From Candidatus Zixiibacteriota bacterium (lineage in GTDB: Bacteria; Zixibacteria; MSB-5A5; GN15; PGXB01), in contig LS998015.1 of the NCBI GenBank assembly GCA_900498245.1, positions 3,246,668 to 3,307,802 on the forward strand: 61,135 bases of DNA. The letters run 5' to 3'. The notes below the pieces were generated by a model. It did not search any database. It was not told the origin of the DNA and saw only the letters and a program-made list of their open reading frames with translations. Below are positions 25,780 to 35,704 of the stretch, in pieces. Position 1 is the first letter of the stretch, and every line of letters begins with the position of its first letter. Both the position numbers and the translations under genes were made by a program.

Positions 25780-28506
25780 TTACTGCCCGGCATCAGAACC
25801 GGAAGGAATGCTCTCTGTCGGTCCCAAAAGTTGTTGAACCAACGGATCTTTCCGGTTGATCTTGTAATCGGCGAACATCTGGGTGGCCTTCATAATTTCG
25901 GAAGTCCGCTTGGTTTCATATAAAACTTGCACCAGTTTTCGGTAGGCGTAACCGCTGTTAGGATCGGCGTCAAAGGCCTCCCAGAGCAGGGCCAGGCCCC
26001 CTTCGACATCACCGGTGTAATATTTAGCCAGACCGAGATCCTGAGTATAGAAAAGGTTTGAAGGGTTGACACGGTGCAGTTCCGAAAGATTTTTCACCAT
26101 TTCTTTCAGCACGTCATCGGCCGCGGCGGTATCTCCGGCTTTTTTATACATCTGAGCCAGAGTGGAATAACTCTGGAAAAATTCCGGGTATTTATCAATG
26201 ATGAAGCGGAGAAAATCACGAGCCTTTTCGGCCTGATCGGTCCGCTGCAATTCATCGGCCACCCGCAGAGCATTAAAGCCGAAAGCGAGCATCACGCCCG
26301 ACGCGTTTTCGTCGCGGTAAATACCATAGTCATTGAGCCCGTCATAATGGAAGACCTGGGTGAACATTTTATAACTGTCGTCAAGATCGATGCGCCGGGC
26401 CGGCGGTTCTTTTTCGAGACGGTACACTATCCCGTCGGAGACGGTCAGGTCCCGCAACTTGAGCGGGGATTCGGCATACGGATCGGATGTGAAATAGATG
26501 GGACGCTGCCAGTTATTGGTCAGCACGACATCATCAACCATCATATCCTGCAGTTTCACGATCCGGCCCTCGAACGGCATCGGCACCAGATAGGTGCGCC
26601 GTTTGCGGGCCCGGTCATAAAACGGATCTTTGGGCCTCTGTATAATCTGGCCGTCATAGTCGTAATTTTCCCAGTAAATCTGGTCATAATTCAGGGAAAT
26701 CGGGACCCCCTGTTCTTTCATCTGGGCGACGTACCAGTCGGTATTGAAAAGCGACAGATTGACCACGTTGACGTCGGTTCGCATCTTGTAGACTTCCTGA
26801 ACGCACCAGAGAGGGAAGGTATCATTATCGCCAGAGGTGAACAGAATGGAATTCGGCCGACAGTTGTTCAAAAGATCATATGCATACCAGTAAGGATAAT
26901 AATTGCGGGAGCGGTCATTTGGGAAATAATTATCAGAGAGGGCCATGGTCGGCGTCAGGGCCAGTAGCGAAAGCACCACCAGGGCCGGTTTCTGGAATTT
27001 GCTCCATTTAACCTCCATGGTCTTGACCCGGACTGTTTCCATAAGCCCCGCCACGCCAAGTCCGAGAACCAGGCCGAAATACATAAAGAACGGTGTAAAG
27101 AAGTAATCCCGGTTGCGGACCTCCTGATAGGCATCGCCGGTGACGGGGTCATATTTTATGCCATCGGCGAAATTCATATATAAGATCAGACCCACCGAGG
27201 CGAGGAGGAGAAAGGTGAAGAACGGCAGGCCGATTTCCATTTTTTTCTGAATTGCGTAATATATGCCGAATAAGCCGAGCAGAAGAAGAAGAGGGAAAAC
27301 TTTCGGACTGCTGTACTGCTCCTCGAAATAGCTCCAGAAACCCATATTATTGTGCCGTCCGAACTGATGCGCCCAGGTTCCGCGACGATGGAACATCCGC
27401 TCCACCATCGACTCCCGACCATACTGCTTGCGATCCACAAAATCGACAAAAATCGAAAAACTCCGCTTAGTATTGTTCTCATCGATGCGGGGATCCTGGG
27501 TGGAGCGAATCGGAACGAAAGCATACACCGAAAAACCAGCGGCGGCGATGAGAAGTATCATAAGTCCGGTCTTCCAGTCCGACTGACGGGCATAATAAGC
27601 AATGACGAGCATCAGAATCGTGGCGCCGATAAGGCCGTAGAAGAACTGGTAAAACCCGACCATAATCATCGACATGGCGCCGATTCCGAACAGGACCGGC
27701 CAGTTGATATGCTTGTAAGTCATAATGGCGACCACCGCCAGGAGAATGACAGTGATGGCGATGAAGGCCGGATAGCCGCCGCGACCATCCGCCGTGAGCA
27801 TTATGGCGACCAACTCCGCAAAGAAAAAGCCGCAAAGGAGCCACCAGGCCCGGGCAGGGGCGTCCTTCTTCAATATGAAATAGATGGCCGAAATCGGCAT
27901 GATAAGATAGGTGGTCAAGTGAACGCAGACCCCCAGCATGGCCAGATAGGAGACAAGGATAATGATGCGCGACGCCTTAGGAGTACCCCGAAAGTCGTAA
28001 AATTTCAAAGTCAGCCAGAACATCAGGGCCATGATAAGCATCGAAATGCTGTAGACCTCGGCCTCGACGGAATTCCCCCAGTTGGTTGACGAAAAGGCCA
28101 TAAAAAACGCGCCGGTGGCGGAACCGATAAAGGTGATGGCTTTCTTCCATCCGGAGAATTCCTGATCCTGATACCATGTCTTAATGACGCGAACCAGAAT
28201 CAGATAGCCGAACAAAGTCGTTATGGCCGATGAAATTACAGAGATAAAATTGATGCGGAAGCAGATGTCCGAGGCGATAGGCAAAACCGAGAAAAATCGG
28301 CCAATCAAAATAAAAAGCGGCGATCCGGGAGGGTGGGGAATCCCCAAAATATATGAACAGGCAATAAATTCGCCGCAATCCCAAAATGACAGGGTCGGTG
28401 CGACGGTTATTCTGAAAATGATAAAAGTGAAGAGGAAAACAAAGGCCCCGACAGCCACATTGATTTTGTCAAAGCCAGGTTTGAGAAGATTACCCTTTAT
28501 ATCCAA
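25780..28506 (-). CDS. DUF2723 (TMEM260-like) membrane protein with C-terminal TPR repeats
   Basis: 908 residues. The DUF2723 signature lies near the start: APTLSFWDCGEFIACSYIL followed by GIPHPPGSPLF, in the first external loop after helix 1. About 12 membrane helices extend to ~residue 520. A soluble region and TPR-like helical repeats (about 760-900) follow. The eukaryotic relative TMEM260 is a protein O-mannosyltransferase, so a GT-C glycosyltransferase role is plausible. The start is TTG with a strong AGGAGG site five bases before it. A divergent small membrane protein gene lies upstream. Confidence 0.85.
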   Translation of the reverse strand: MDIKGNLLKPGFDKINVAVGAFVFLFTFIIFRITVAPTLSFWDCGEFIACSYILGIPHPPGSPLFILIGRFFSVLPIASDICFRINFISVISSAITTLFGYLILVRVIKTWYQDQEFSGWKKAITFIGSATGAFFMAFSSTNWGNSVEAEVYSISMLIMALMFWLTLKFYDFRGTPKASRIIILVSYLAMLGVCVHLTTYLIMPISAIYFILKKDAPARAWWLLCGFFFAELVAIMLTADGRGGYPAFIAITVILLAVVAIMTYKHINWPVLFGIGAMSMIMVGFYQFFYGLIGATILMLVIAYYARQSDWKTGLMILLIAAAGFSVYAFVPIRSTQDPRIDENNTKRSFSIFVDFVDRKQYGRESMVERMFHRRGTWAHQFGRHNNMGFWSYFEEQYSSPKVFPLLLLLGLFGIYYAIQKKMEIGLPFFTFLLLASVGLILYMNFADGIKYDPVTGDAYQEVRNRDYFFTPFFMYFGLVLGLGVAGLMETVRVKTMEVKWSKFQKPALVVLSLLALTPTMALSDNYFPNDRSRNYYPYWYAYDLLNNCRPNSILFTSGDNDTFPLWCVQEVYKMRTDVNVVNLSLFNTDWYVAQMKEQGVPISLNYDQIYWENYDYDGQIIQRPKDPFYDRARKRRTYLVPMPFEGRIVKLQDMMVDDVVLTNNWQRPIYFTSDPYAESPLKLRDLTVSDGIVYRLEKEPPARRIDLDDSYKMFTQVFHYDGLNDYGIYRDENASGVMLAFGFNALRVADELQRTDQAEKARDFLRFIIDKYPEFFQSYSTLAQMYKKAGDTAAADDVLKEMVKNLSELHRVNPSNLFYTQDLGLAKYYTGDVEGGLALLWEAFDADPNSGYAYRKLVQVLYETKRTSEIMKATQMFADYKINRKDPLVQQLLGPTESIPSGSDAGQ

Positions 28507-28669
28507 ATGGTCCTCCTAAAGCCATAATTCGCATTGGCCGATAAGTATTATAAGCGCCGGCCGATATTTGGATCCGGCCGCGAATCGATAAATTAAGGAA
28601 TAATATCTCGATTTACAATAGATTTCTAAAAGGGATAACCAAATATCTCATAAGGAATTCGGAGGCGAT

Positions 28670-28921
28670 ATGTTTATCTGGTGCACCATGTTGTTCCTGC
28701 TTGGTATAGCGGCGTTTCTCGACTCGATCTTCAATTACGGCGAAATATTTCGGCAAATTAATTCCGTCCTTTTCATGCTCATTTCCCTGGCATTGCTGAT
28801 TCGCACCACGACCAAAATAAAAGCCAAGAAAATCGAAGGATATGAAAATCGGATACGGAACATGGAACTGGAACTTAAGACGCTTAAGGAAGACCGGGAG
28901 CGGATTTCAGCCAATATTTAA
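28670..28921 (+). CDS. Small two-helix membrane protein with coiled coil
   Basis: 83 residues: two membrane helices (about 3-20 and 28-46) and a charged C-terminal helix (about 48-80) with heptad-like Leu/Ile spacing, typical of a coiled coil. A GGAGG site precedes the ATG. The gene is convergent with the TPR gene and the two stop codons abut with no spacer and no terminator. I recognise no family; it may be an assembly or scaffold subunit. Confidence 0.7.
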   Translation: MFIWCTMLFLLGIAAFLDSIFNYGEIFRQINSVLFMLISLALLIRTTTKIKAKKIEGYENRIRNMELELKTLKEDRERISANI

Positions 28922-30772
28922 CTATCCCGGTAATCGATATTTTTCCAATTCCTGAAGACTCTTGCGAACCTCGCCGATGAAGGGGTAATTGCCGTACTTC
29001 TCAAGAATTGACTTATAAATTTCTGCGGCCTCGTTTTTATGTTCAGCCGACTGTGCCAAAATGTCCCCCTTCAATTTCAGGCAGTAGGGGAAATAATAGT
29101 TCGTGCCATAGTTCTTTTCCATTCGCTCAATGACGTTCATGGCGCCGGCGGTATCAGCTTGCCCGAGATAGAACCCGGCCAGTTTATATCCGGCCTGACC
29201 GACCAAAGGTGTCTCCCCCATGTCGATAACGGCATGGAGCGACTTCTCGACCGAATCGGGCATTAGCCGGGCCTCATAAAAAAGGGCCCCGGCGTAAAGA
29301 TCAAGGGCGCCTCCGGCAGTCCCGGAATTTTCAGAAATAAGCAGGCTGTTAATCAGGGCGTCATTCAAATAATATCCCCGCGGGTACTGTGCCATTACCT
29401 TGCGAAAGGCGGTGTTGGCGTCGTCATATTGGCGACGATAGAAAAGAATGAGAGCTAGATTGTAATCGATTATTTCCCGGTTTTCGGGCCGCATCCGGTC
29501 ATTCTGAAGGGCCGTGAAGGCGGCCTGAGCCGAATCCAGTTTTCCTTCGACCACCAGTAACTTGGCGATTTCGAGAGCGGCCGTGAACCGCCACGCGGCA
29601 AAAGGAAAGGCGGTCACCACCGAATCATACAGGCGCCGGGCCGTATCATACCGGCGGAGATCATAGCGGTATATGCCGGCGGCCCCGAGAAGAGCCTCGG
29701 CCTTGTCCCGCTGCTGGGGGGCCTGCGCGATTATTTTTTCATACTGGGTCAGGGCCTCTTGAAATTTCCCCAGTCCGGCCAGGGCTTCGGCATTATAAAA
29801 TTTATATTCCGAGATGATCGTGTTCTGGGGATAGCGGCGCTCGATATATTCCGACGCCTTGATTACCTGTTCATACAGTTTTCTTTCGCGGCACTGCCTC
29901 ATATATTGAAACAGGAGCTGACCCTGCATATTGGATATGGAATCGAGGCGGACATTGACTTCGAAAGCTTCCGGGTACTGATTATTGAACACATAGGCCT
30001 CACCGAGCATCCGCAGGGCGAGGGGATCATCGGGGGATTTTTTCAGAATATCATTGAAAGCGCGGATGACATCGGGCGGGGCCCCCGGGTAGCGTATCAA
30101 CTCGGCGAGAGATCGCTCGACCTGAGCGAAGCGCAGCGTATCGCTGCGGGGAACCTTGAAATACTCCATAACAGCGTCATAATAGGCCCCTTTGGTTTCC
30201 AGAATGGCGGCCGATTCGACGGCAAAAAATTCGGGATGATTAAATTCCTTGCGCCCTTTTTCAATCAGACTTTGGGCCAGAGCGGTCCGGCCGTATTTCA
30301 CCAGAAGTTGAATAACGGTGCCGTAAATGTCCTTATTGCCCTTATTCGCCGCCATTATATAATTGACCTGATCGGCGGCAAGGGTATCGCTCCCGCTTTT
30401 CAGATAAACCTCCAGCAGAAGGTACTGACTCCGGATATCGCCGGGATTTTTCTCGATCCGGTTCTTAAGCAGCGTTATCGATTTGTCATACAGTTTCAGT
30501 TCGTCGTAACAATTGAGAAGCAGATCAACAATGATGTAATTATCAGGATCATCCTTGATGTACCCTTCCAGAAGCAGAGCGGCGCTGACATATGCTCCCT
30601 GCGCCATCATCTGACGAACTCCGACAATTTTATCGAGAGGCAGGGCCGTTCCCGGCCGCAGGGGGCGGGTGGAATCGGTGGCCGCGGGGACAAGTCGATT
30701 TGCGTTCCCCTGTGAAAACCCTACCGCCGGAGCGAGAAGGCAAATCAACGCTATAATCGCGAATTTTTTCAT
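28922..30772 (-). CDS. Secreted tetratricopeptide-repeat protein
   Basis: 616 residues: a signal peptide (1-21) and then helical repeats almost to the end, readable as many TPR units (for example YIIVDLLLNCYDELKLYDKSI, AEALAGLGKFQEALTQYEKI, ARRLYDSVVTAFPFAAWR). It is a periplasmic scaffold or outer-membrane-associated protein. The start overlaps the DUF4175 stop by 4 bases, tying it to the DUF4159-DUF4175 operon. In known clusters of this kind the TPR protein joins a MoxR/VWA-type complex; those genes are not in the window. Confidence 0.85.
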   Translation of the reverse strand: MKKFAIIALICLLAPAVGFSQGNANRLVPAATDSTRPLRPGTALPLDKIVGVRQMMAQGAYVSAALLLEGYIKDDPDNYIIVDLLLNCYDELKLYDKSITLLKNRIEKNPGDIRSQYLLLEVYLKSGSDTLAADQVNYIMAANKGNKDIYGTVIQLLVKYGRTALAQSLIEKGRKEFNHPEFFAVESAAILETKGAYYDAVMEYFKVPRSDTLRFAQVERSLAELIRYPGAPPDVIRAFNDILKKSPDDPLALRMLGEAYVFNNQYPEAFEVNVRLDSISNMQGQLLFQYMRQCRERKLYEQVIKASEYIERRYPQNTIISEYKFYNAEALAGLGKFQEALTQYEKIIAQAPQQRDKAEALLGAAGIYRYDLRRYDTARRLYDSVVTAFPFAAWRFTAALEIAKLLVVEGKLDSAQAAFTALQNDRMRPENREIIDYNLALILFYRRQYDDANTAFRKVMAQYPRGYYLNDALINSLLISENSGTAGGALDLYAGALFYEARLMPDSVEKSLHAVIDMGETPLVGQAGYKLAGFYLGQADTAGAMNVIERMEKNYGTNYYFPYCLKLKGDILAQSAEHKNEAAEIYKSILEKYGNYPFIGEVRKSLQELEKYRLPG

Positions 30773-33700
30773 TGCTGGGGAGTCGGTCCCGTTCCGCCGC
30801 TATTTTCTATCAGGGCCTTGAAATACGCCTTGATATGCTGTTCATATTCGGAAGGATAATTTTCGTTCATAAACTGGCGCAGTTTATCCTCCATATTCGC
30901 TCCCCCCTGTTCCTGCTCTCCGGTCAAGGCCGGCGGGGAATTGCGGGTAATATCTTTGCCGACTTCCGCCTTGCGCTGGTCGGTGAAATCTTTTCTCTGG
31001 AGAGTTTTGGAGGCATCAAGCATCCGCGAATAAACCTGCAATTGACGCTCCAGAGTCGGTTCACCCGCCTCACCGCTGGAAAGTTCATCGACTATCTTTT
31101 TCATTTCGTCGGAGATGGCGTCGAGACGCCCCAGAACTTCCCGGCTGTTCCCGAATTCTCTTTCCAAGTCGGAGAGGCTCTTGCGGATGGCATCCTGTTC
31201 GGCGGCAAGCCGCACCATCGCTTCTTTGTTCGACGGCGAGACGTCTTTCGGGTTATTGCACTGCGACTGCGTCTGCTGATTGAGCATATTCTGTTTTTCA
31301 CAAAGCGAATTCAATTTCTGGGTCGGCTTGTCGCACTGTCCGCCCTTATTGCAGCTGCTCTGTTTTTCCAAAGCATCGAGCATCCGGACTGCGGCTCGAT
31401 TCAGATTATAGAGCGCTTCCTGCTGAAAATTCCGGCTTTCCAGACCACGGCGGTCGCTCAGGCGGTTAACCGACAGATCCATATTACCCATGGCGCTGTT
31501 GACAAGGTTATTCAATTCGGCCGCCACGAACGGCGACTCTTTGCCCATCTCCTGAATTTCCCGGGCTAAACCGGTCACCGATTCCCGCAGGGTCTGCTGC
31601 TGGGCCGCCAAGTCACGAAGCACCTCGGACTGGATATTAATATTCCCGGTCCTGTCGATTATATCCTTCTGGCCGTTAGCGAGGTAATTGATATCGTCGA
31701 TTTGCTGACGCATCTTGGCCAGCATTTCATTGTCGCCCCCCTTGCACATACTGGCCTGCCCCTGCTGCATCTGATCCAGCATGGAAAGGAGTTTGGAGAG
31801 CGCTTTCTGCCCTTGATCCATTGCCTGATCCTGCTCCTTTTGGGACAGATTCTGCGTCATGTTGTCCATATTGCTGTTGGCGTCGCTCTGCTCCACCGCC
31901 TTGCAGAATTTGTCGGCGTCCTGGGCCTTGTTATAATCGGTCTCTTTGAGCATTTGCCGCAATTCCGCCGTCTGCTTTTTCAGGTCGTCCAATTGCTCCC
32001 GGACTTTCTTTTCCTCCGGGGCCAGGTTCGGCAACTGCTCTTTCTTACTTCCGGAAGTGCTCTTGTTCATCTTGTCCTGCTTGTCGGCGATCTCCCGGGC
32101 CATCTCGGTTAGAGCATTGACCTTATTTTCGATTTTTATCTTTTTGAGCAGGGCGATGGTGCGATCCAGCCGTTGCATCAATTCTTCCTGCGACATCTGA
32201 AAATTCTTCAGCGCTTCCTGAATCTGTTTCGGATCCATATTTTTGAGCGCTTCCATCAATTTCAGACGGGCCTCCCGCATCTCGGGAGTGGCGACCTCTT
32301 CATACAATTTCTGAATCTCGGCCAGTTTTTCGAGCACTTCACGGCTGGAGGTCCGGTTCTCCTCCATCCGATTGACCATCTCGTTCATTTTTTTGGCCGA
32401 TTCCTGAATCTTGTTTTCCAGATTCTCCTGATTCTGAGCGACTTCTTCCATTTCCTTCTGATGCTGCCAGGCGACTTTGCTGTTGCTTCCGGAACTCTGC
32501 TCCTGTTCCAGTTTGCGGGATATTTTCTGGAGACGGTCGGCCAGATCCTTCTGGGCCTTGAGATAATCCTCGGCCTGATCGATATTTTCATTCTGCTCCC
32601 GGTCGGTCTGGGCGATTATTTCATCGAGAGAGGGGAGCCGCGCGATATAGGAGCGGGAGACGGTAACCTTCGGGCCGGTAATGCGATCGTTGTCGGCCAG
32701 TTCGAAATGATACTGGATGTAATCCGACGGTTCCAGACCGAGCGATTCCACATCCCAGTTGAAATTGATTTCTCCCTGCGTTTTGATTTTATCCGAAAAG
32801 TGCAGAACCGCCACTTTGTCATCGCCTTTTTCGCCCTGATGCACGAGATTGTACTTCAGGACCAGGGACGAAAAACCGTAATCGTCGGAGATACGCAAAA
32901 GAAACGGGACGGTCATATTATCATTAAGATTCATATCCTGACCGGGGCGTAATACCTCAATGACCGGATATTCATCGGGCACGGCGGTGATATTATATTC
33001 AATCGGATCGGGATTGACTTCACCCTGCTTATCGAGTAGATGAATGACATAATTGCGGTTTTTCTCGATCCGAAGTGACTGCTCAGCCGTCAATCCGTTA
33101 ATCTCGAACGGGGCCCGCGAGGAATCATCAAATATCATTTCCGCTTTGGCCGAAGGGAGATTGGTTTCGATACGGATATTGGCTCGGGTTCCGACCACCG
33201 CAGCGATATTGCCGTCGTTTTCATCAACCACCGACGGGGTCAGGCCGGTATATTCCGGATAGAATAAAGAAACTTTTATTCCGGTCACCCGGGGACGGTC
33301 AACCACATCGATATGGGCGATGTCGGTAGTGATTCTTCCGACCCGGACATAATAATCAAGGGGCCGCTTGGCCTGTTTGACCGTGGTGGCAATGATGAGG
33401 GAATCACCCTGGGATGGCCCAAAATGCCTTGGCTTGGGCAGCGCCATATCGGTCTTCTGCCAGTTGCCGTCGGTGAAGCGATAATATATGGCCGCTTTGT
33501 CCGGATAATGGTCCCCCTTGAGAATAGCGCCAAAACTGATATCACGGTACTTCACGGCCGTTATTACACCCGGATAGGGAACAAGCGTAAATCCCAGCGG
33601 CGGAGCGACCAACTCGGTCGGTTTGGAATAGACTTCATAGGAATAGCTGAACAGGCCGGGGAAGACGAACAAAAGGGCCAGCGCCAGAACAACAGTTAGC

Positions 33701-34176
33701 CCCATATTTCTCAAATTGTGCCAGAACGGGTAGGCCGAGACTATTTCATTGAAATTCAACCCGGTGCTTTTCTCTTCGGCCTGAAGAAGGGTGGCCAGCA
33801 TCAAATCGCCGGAATATCCGGCCGTCATTTTTTCATCCATGGCGGAGAACTGGAGGGCCGCAATCAGCCGCCCTTTAAGGCCGGGGAATTTCTGTTCCAG
33901 TTTAAGAGCGGTCAATTCCGGAGAACCGGACATAAGGCGCGAAAAAGCCAGCTTCCAGAACTGATATAGAACCGATAGAGACGAAATTGCCAGAAGAATC
34001 ACTTTTGACCAGACCGGGAGGATTATCACTCCGGCAAATATCGATAGCATGACCCAGATAATGACTATTCCGGCCGCGGAACCAAGAAGTCCCGCCGTGA
34101 AAAGCAACAATCTCTCTCTCAGGAGAGTCTTCTTGATTCTCTTTTTGAGCCCGGTAATCCTTTCAGAACCTTGCAT
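30769..34176 (-). CDS. DUF4175-like large membrane protein with long coiled coil
   Basis: 1135 residues. Two or three N-terminal helices (about 23-50, 55-75, 150-175), a periplasmic beta-rich region (about 180-500) and a very long Gln/Glu/Lys/Met-rich helical region (about 520-1080) with heptad patterns. The layout matches DUF4175 proteins, which sit next to DUF4159, VWA and MoxR genes in many bacteria. It probably spans the periplasm as a fibre or tether. The gene lies between DUF4159 (21-base gap) and the TPR gene (4-base overlap). Its role is unknown; envelope stress or assembly is inference. Confidence 0.8.
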   Translation of the reverse strand: MQGSERITGLKKRIKKTLLRERLLLFTAGLLGSAAGIVIIWVMLSIFAGVIILPVWSKVILLAISSLSVLYQFWKLAFSRLMSGSPELTALKLEQKFPGLKGRLIAALQFSAMDEKMTAGYSGDLMLATLLQAEEKSTGLNFNEIVSAYPFWHNLRNMGLTVVLALALLFVFPGLFSYSYEVYSKPTELVAPPLGFTLVPYPGVITAVKYRDISFGAILKGDHYPDKAAIYYRFTDGNWQKTDMALPKPRHFGPSQGDSLIIATTVKQAKRPLDYYVRVGRITTDIAHIDVVDRPRVTGIKVSLFYPEYTGLTPSVVDENDGNIAAVVGTRANIRIETNLPSAKAEMIFDDSSRAPFEINGLTAEQSLRIEKNRNYVIHLLDKQGEVNPDPIEYNITAVPDEYPVIEVLRPGQDMNLNDNMTVPFLLRISDDYGFSSLVLKYNLVHQGEKGDDKVAVLHFSDKIKTQGEINFNWDVESLGLEPSDYIQYHFELADNDRITGPKVTVSRSYIARLPSLDEIIAQTDREQNENIDQAEDYLKAQKDLADRLQKISRKLEQEQSSGSNSKVAWQHQKEMEEVAQNQENLENKIQESAKKMNEMVNRMEENRTSSREVLEKLAEIQKLYEEVATPEMREARLKLMEALKNMDPKQIQEALKNFQMSQEELMQRLDRTIALLKKIKIENKVNALTEMAREIADKQDKMNKSTSGSKKEQLPNLAPEEKKVREQLDDLKKQTAELRQMLKETDYNKAQDADKFCKAVEQSDANSNMDNMTQNLSQKEQDQAMDQGQKALSKLLSMLDQMQQGQASMCKGGDNEMLAKMRQQIDDINYLANGQKDIIDRTGNINIQSEVLRDLAAQQQTLRESVTGLAREIQEMGKESPFVAAELNNLVNSAMGNMDLSVNRLSDRRGLESRNFQQEALYNLNRAAVRMLDALEKQSSCNKGGQCDKPTQKLNSLCEKQNMLNQQTQSQCNNPKDVSPSNKEAMVRLAAEQDAIRKSLSDLEREFGNSREVLGRLDAISDEMKKIVDELSSGEAGEPTLERQLQVYSRMLDASKTLQRKDFTDQRKAEVGKDITRNSPPALTGEQEQGGANMEDKLRQFMNENYPSEYEQHIKAYFKALIENSGGTGPTPQQ

Positions 34177-34197
34177 AAATCACCTCAAAAAGATCGG

Positions 34198-34926
34198 TCA
34201 ATGAGTAAGGGCATAAACCAGCAGATTGGTGCCCATTTTCAGCGCCTCTTCCCTCTTTTCCGGCGGGTCATTATGGACCTGCGGATCCTCCCAACCATCC
34301 CCGATATCCGATTCATAAAGATAATACAGCACTACCCGTCCATTGATAATTATCCCGAAGCCCTGCGCCGGTTTTCCGTCATGCTCGTGTATTTTGGGCG
34401 GGCCGCCGGGGAAATCATAGTAACTGTGATAGATCGGATGGTCGAAAGGCAGTTCCACCAGTTCCCTTTCCGGAAAGAGGTCGGCGATTACTTTCCGGAC
34501 ATTCTTATCCATCCCGTAGGAATCATTTATGAATAAAAAGCCGCCGTTGGTCAGGAAAGTGAGCAGGCGGGTTTTCTCGTCATCGGTAAATTTCATTATC
34601 CCGTGACCGGTCGCAAACAGGAAGGGGAAGCGGAACAGGTTATCATCCATTATCTGAACCACATGCTCGATAGTATCGACCGGCATATTACTGTTGGCGC
34701 GGATGAAATCGAGAAGGTTCGGCAGGGCGGAACTTCCCCAATACCAGTCTCCCCCGCCGCCGTAATGCAGGCGGGTAACCGATACGGCCGAAGGGTTGAT
34801 ATTTTCCGGGATTTGGGGCCGAATCGGTGTCCTTGTTTGCGAAAGGATTCCTTCCATCTCCTGACCCCGCACCGGATTAATCAACAAAACGGCAAAAATA
34901 AGAGCCGGCAAGTAGATTTTGAGCAT
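34198..34926 (-). CDS. DUF4159-domain secreted protein
   Basis: 242 residues: signal peptide (1-21), then a DUF4159 domain with TRLHYGGGGDWYWG near 52-65, FPFLFATGHGIMKFT and LTNGGFLFINDSYGMD in the middle, and DHPIYHSYYDF. The fold is related to glutamine-amidotransferase/ThuA-like flavodoxin-type domains. It is the first gene of the DUF4159-DUF4175-TPR operon. In other genomes this domain follows MoxR, DUF58 and VWA genes; the partner genes are missing here. Function is not established. Confidence 0.85.
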   Translation of the reverse strand: MLKIYLPALIFAVLLINPVRGQEMEGILSQTRTPIRPQIPENINPSAVSVTRLHYGGGGDWYWGSSALPNLLDFIRANSNMPVDTIEHVVQIMDDNLFRFPFLFATGHGIMKFTDDEKTRLLTFLTNGGFLFINDSYGMDKNVRKVIADLFPERELVELPFDHPIYHSYYDFPGGPPKIHEHDGKPAQGFGIIINGRVVLYYLYESDIGDGWEDPQVHNDPPEKREEALKMGTNLLVYALTH

Positions 34927-35007
34927 AATTTAAACCGTTACCATAATAATATACTATGGAAATCGGCTTTCTGACGAGAAATATTGCGCGATTCCGCTAT
35001 TCGATGA

Positions 35008-35043
35008 GAAAAAATACCCTTTGACCCGTAGGGGGCCAAAGGG
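35008..35043 (-). terminator. Rho-independent terminator after the small outer-membrane-like gene
   Basis: CCCTTTGACCC (35017-35027) pairs with GGGCCAAAGGG (35033-35043), 11 bp with one G-T pair, followed on the minus strand by TATTTTTTC. It lies about 100 bases after the stop at 35143. Confidence 0.88.
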
Positions 35044-35142
35044 TGGGAGGGATTATGTCTAAGGTCGCGGTCAATATAGATTTTCCCAAGAAGCTGTCAA
35101 GAGCGAAAAATAATATGTGATATGCCGCCATAACACATTGTC

Positions 35143-35535
35143 TTAAAATGAAATACGCAAGCCGAATTGATTAATCGATTTCTCCTCGAATGATGAAATT
35201 ATGCGCTGATAATTAAGCGACAACCGGGGCACAAATTCTTTCACCAGAGACAATTCCATATAGTGGTCGCGCGGCAGATAGGAGAAGCCCCAGTTGAAAT
35301 CGGCCGTGAATTCAAAGTTAAATCGGGTCAGCAGTTTGAAAGTATTGATCGAAACCACCTGCAAAGTTTGTCCTCGGTCGCGGCCGGGGTCATCGACATT
35401 TTGATAAAAGGACACTTCGTTGGTGATAGGATAAAAGCCGATCCGCTTGCCGTTGAAAGTCGGAAGCGCTGAAGTATTGACGGCAAATAATGCAAAAGAC
35501 ATCAAGATGACAAACGCCAGACCGAGAAATCTCAT
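35143..35535 (-). CDS. Small exported beta-rich protein, probably outer-membrane
   Basis: 130 residues from the ATG at 35535, which has an AAGGAG site; the open frame runs 68 codons further but that part lacks coding character. Signal peptide (1-23), then alternating hydrophobic/aromatic strands ending in NQFGLRISF. A C-terminal Phe and strand pattern are typical of outer-membrane barrel proteins, though the length allows only a few strands. No family recognised. A terminator follows. Confidence 0.65.
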   Translation of the reverse strand: MRFLGLAFVILMSFALFAVNTSALPTFNGKRIGFYPITNEVSFYQNVDDPGRDRGQTLQVVSINTFKLLTRFNFEFTADFNWGFSYLPRDHYMELSLVKEFVPRLSLNYQRIISSFEEKSINQFGLRISF

Positions 35536-35704
35536 TATGATCTCCTTAGAAATTGGATTGCTTGATTCAGATTCCGGAGAATAATGAAAACCGTCCTCGA
35601 TGACAAGCAGATAATAGAATTTTCGGACGGCGCCGGATTTTACGATCCTGATTCCCGCGGGACAGCTTGCCCGTGTTATATAAAAAGTGTAAGTTGCCTC
35701 CACG

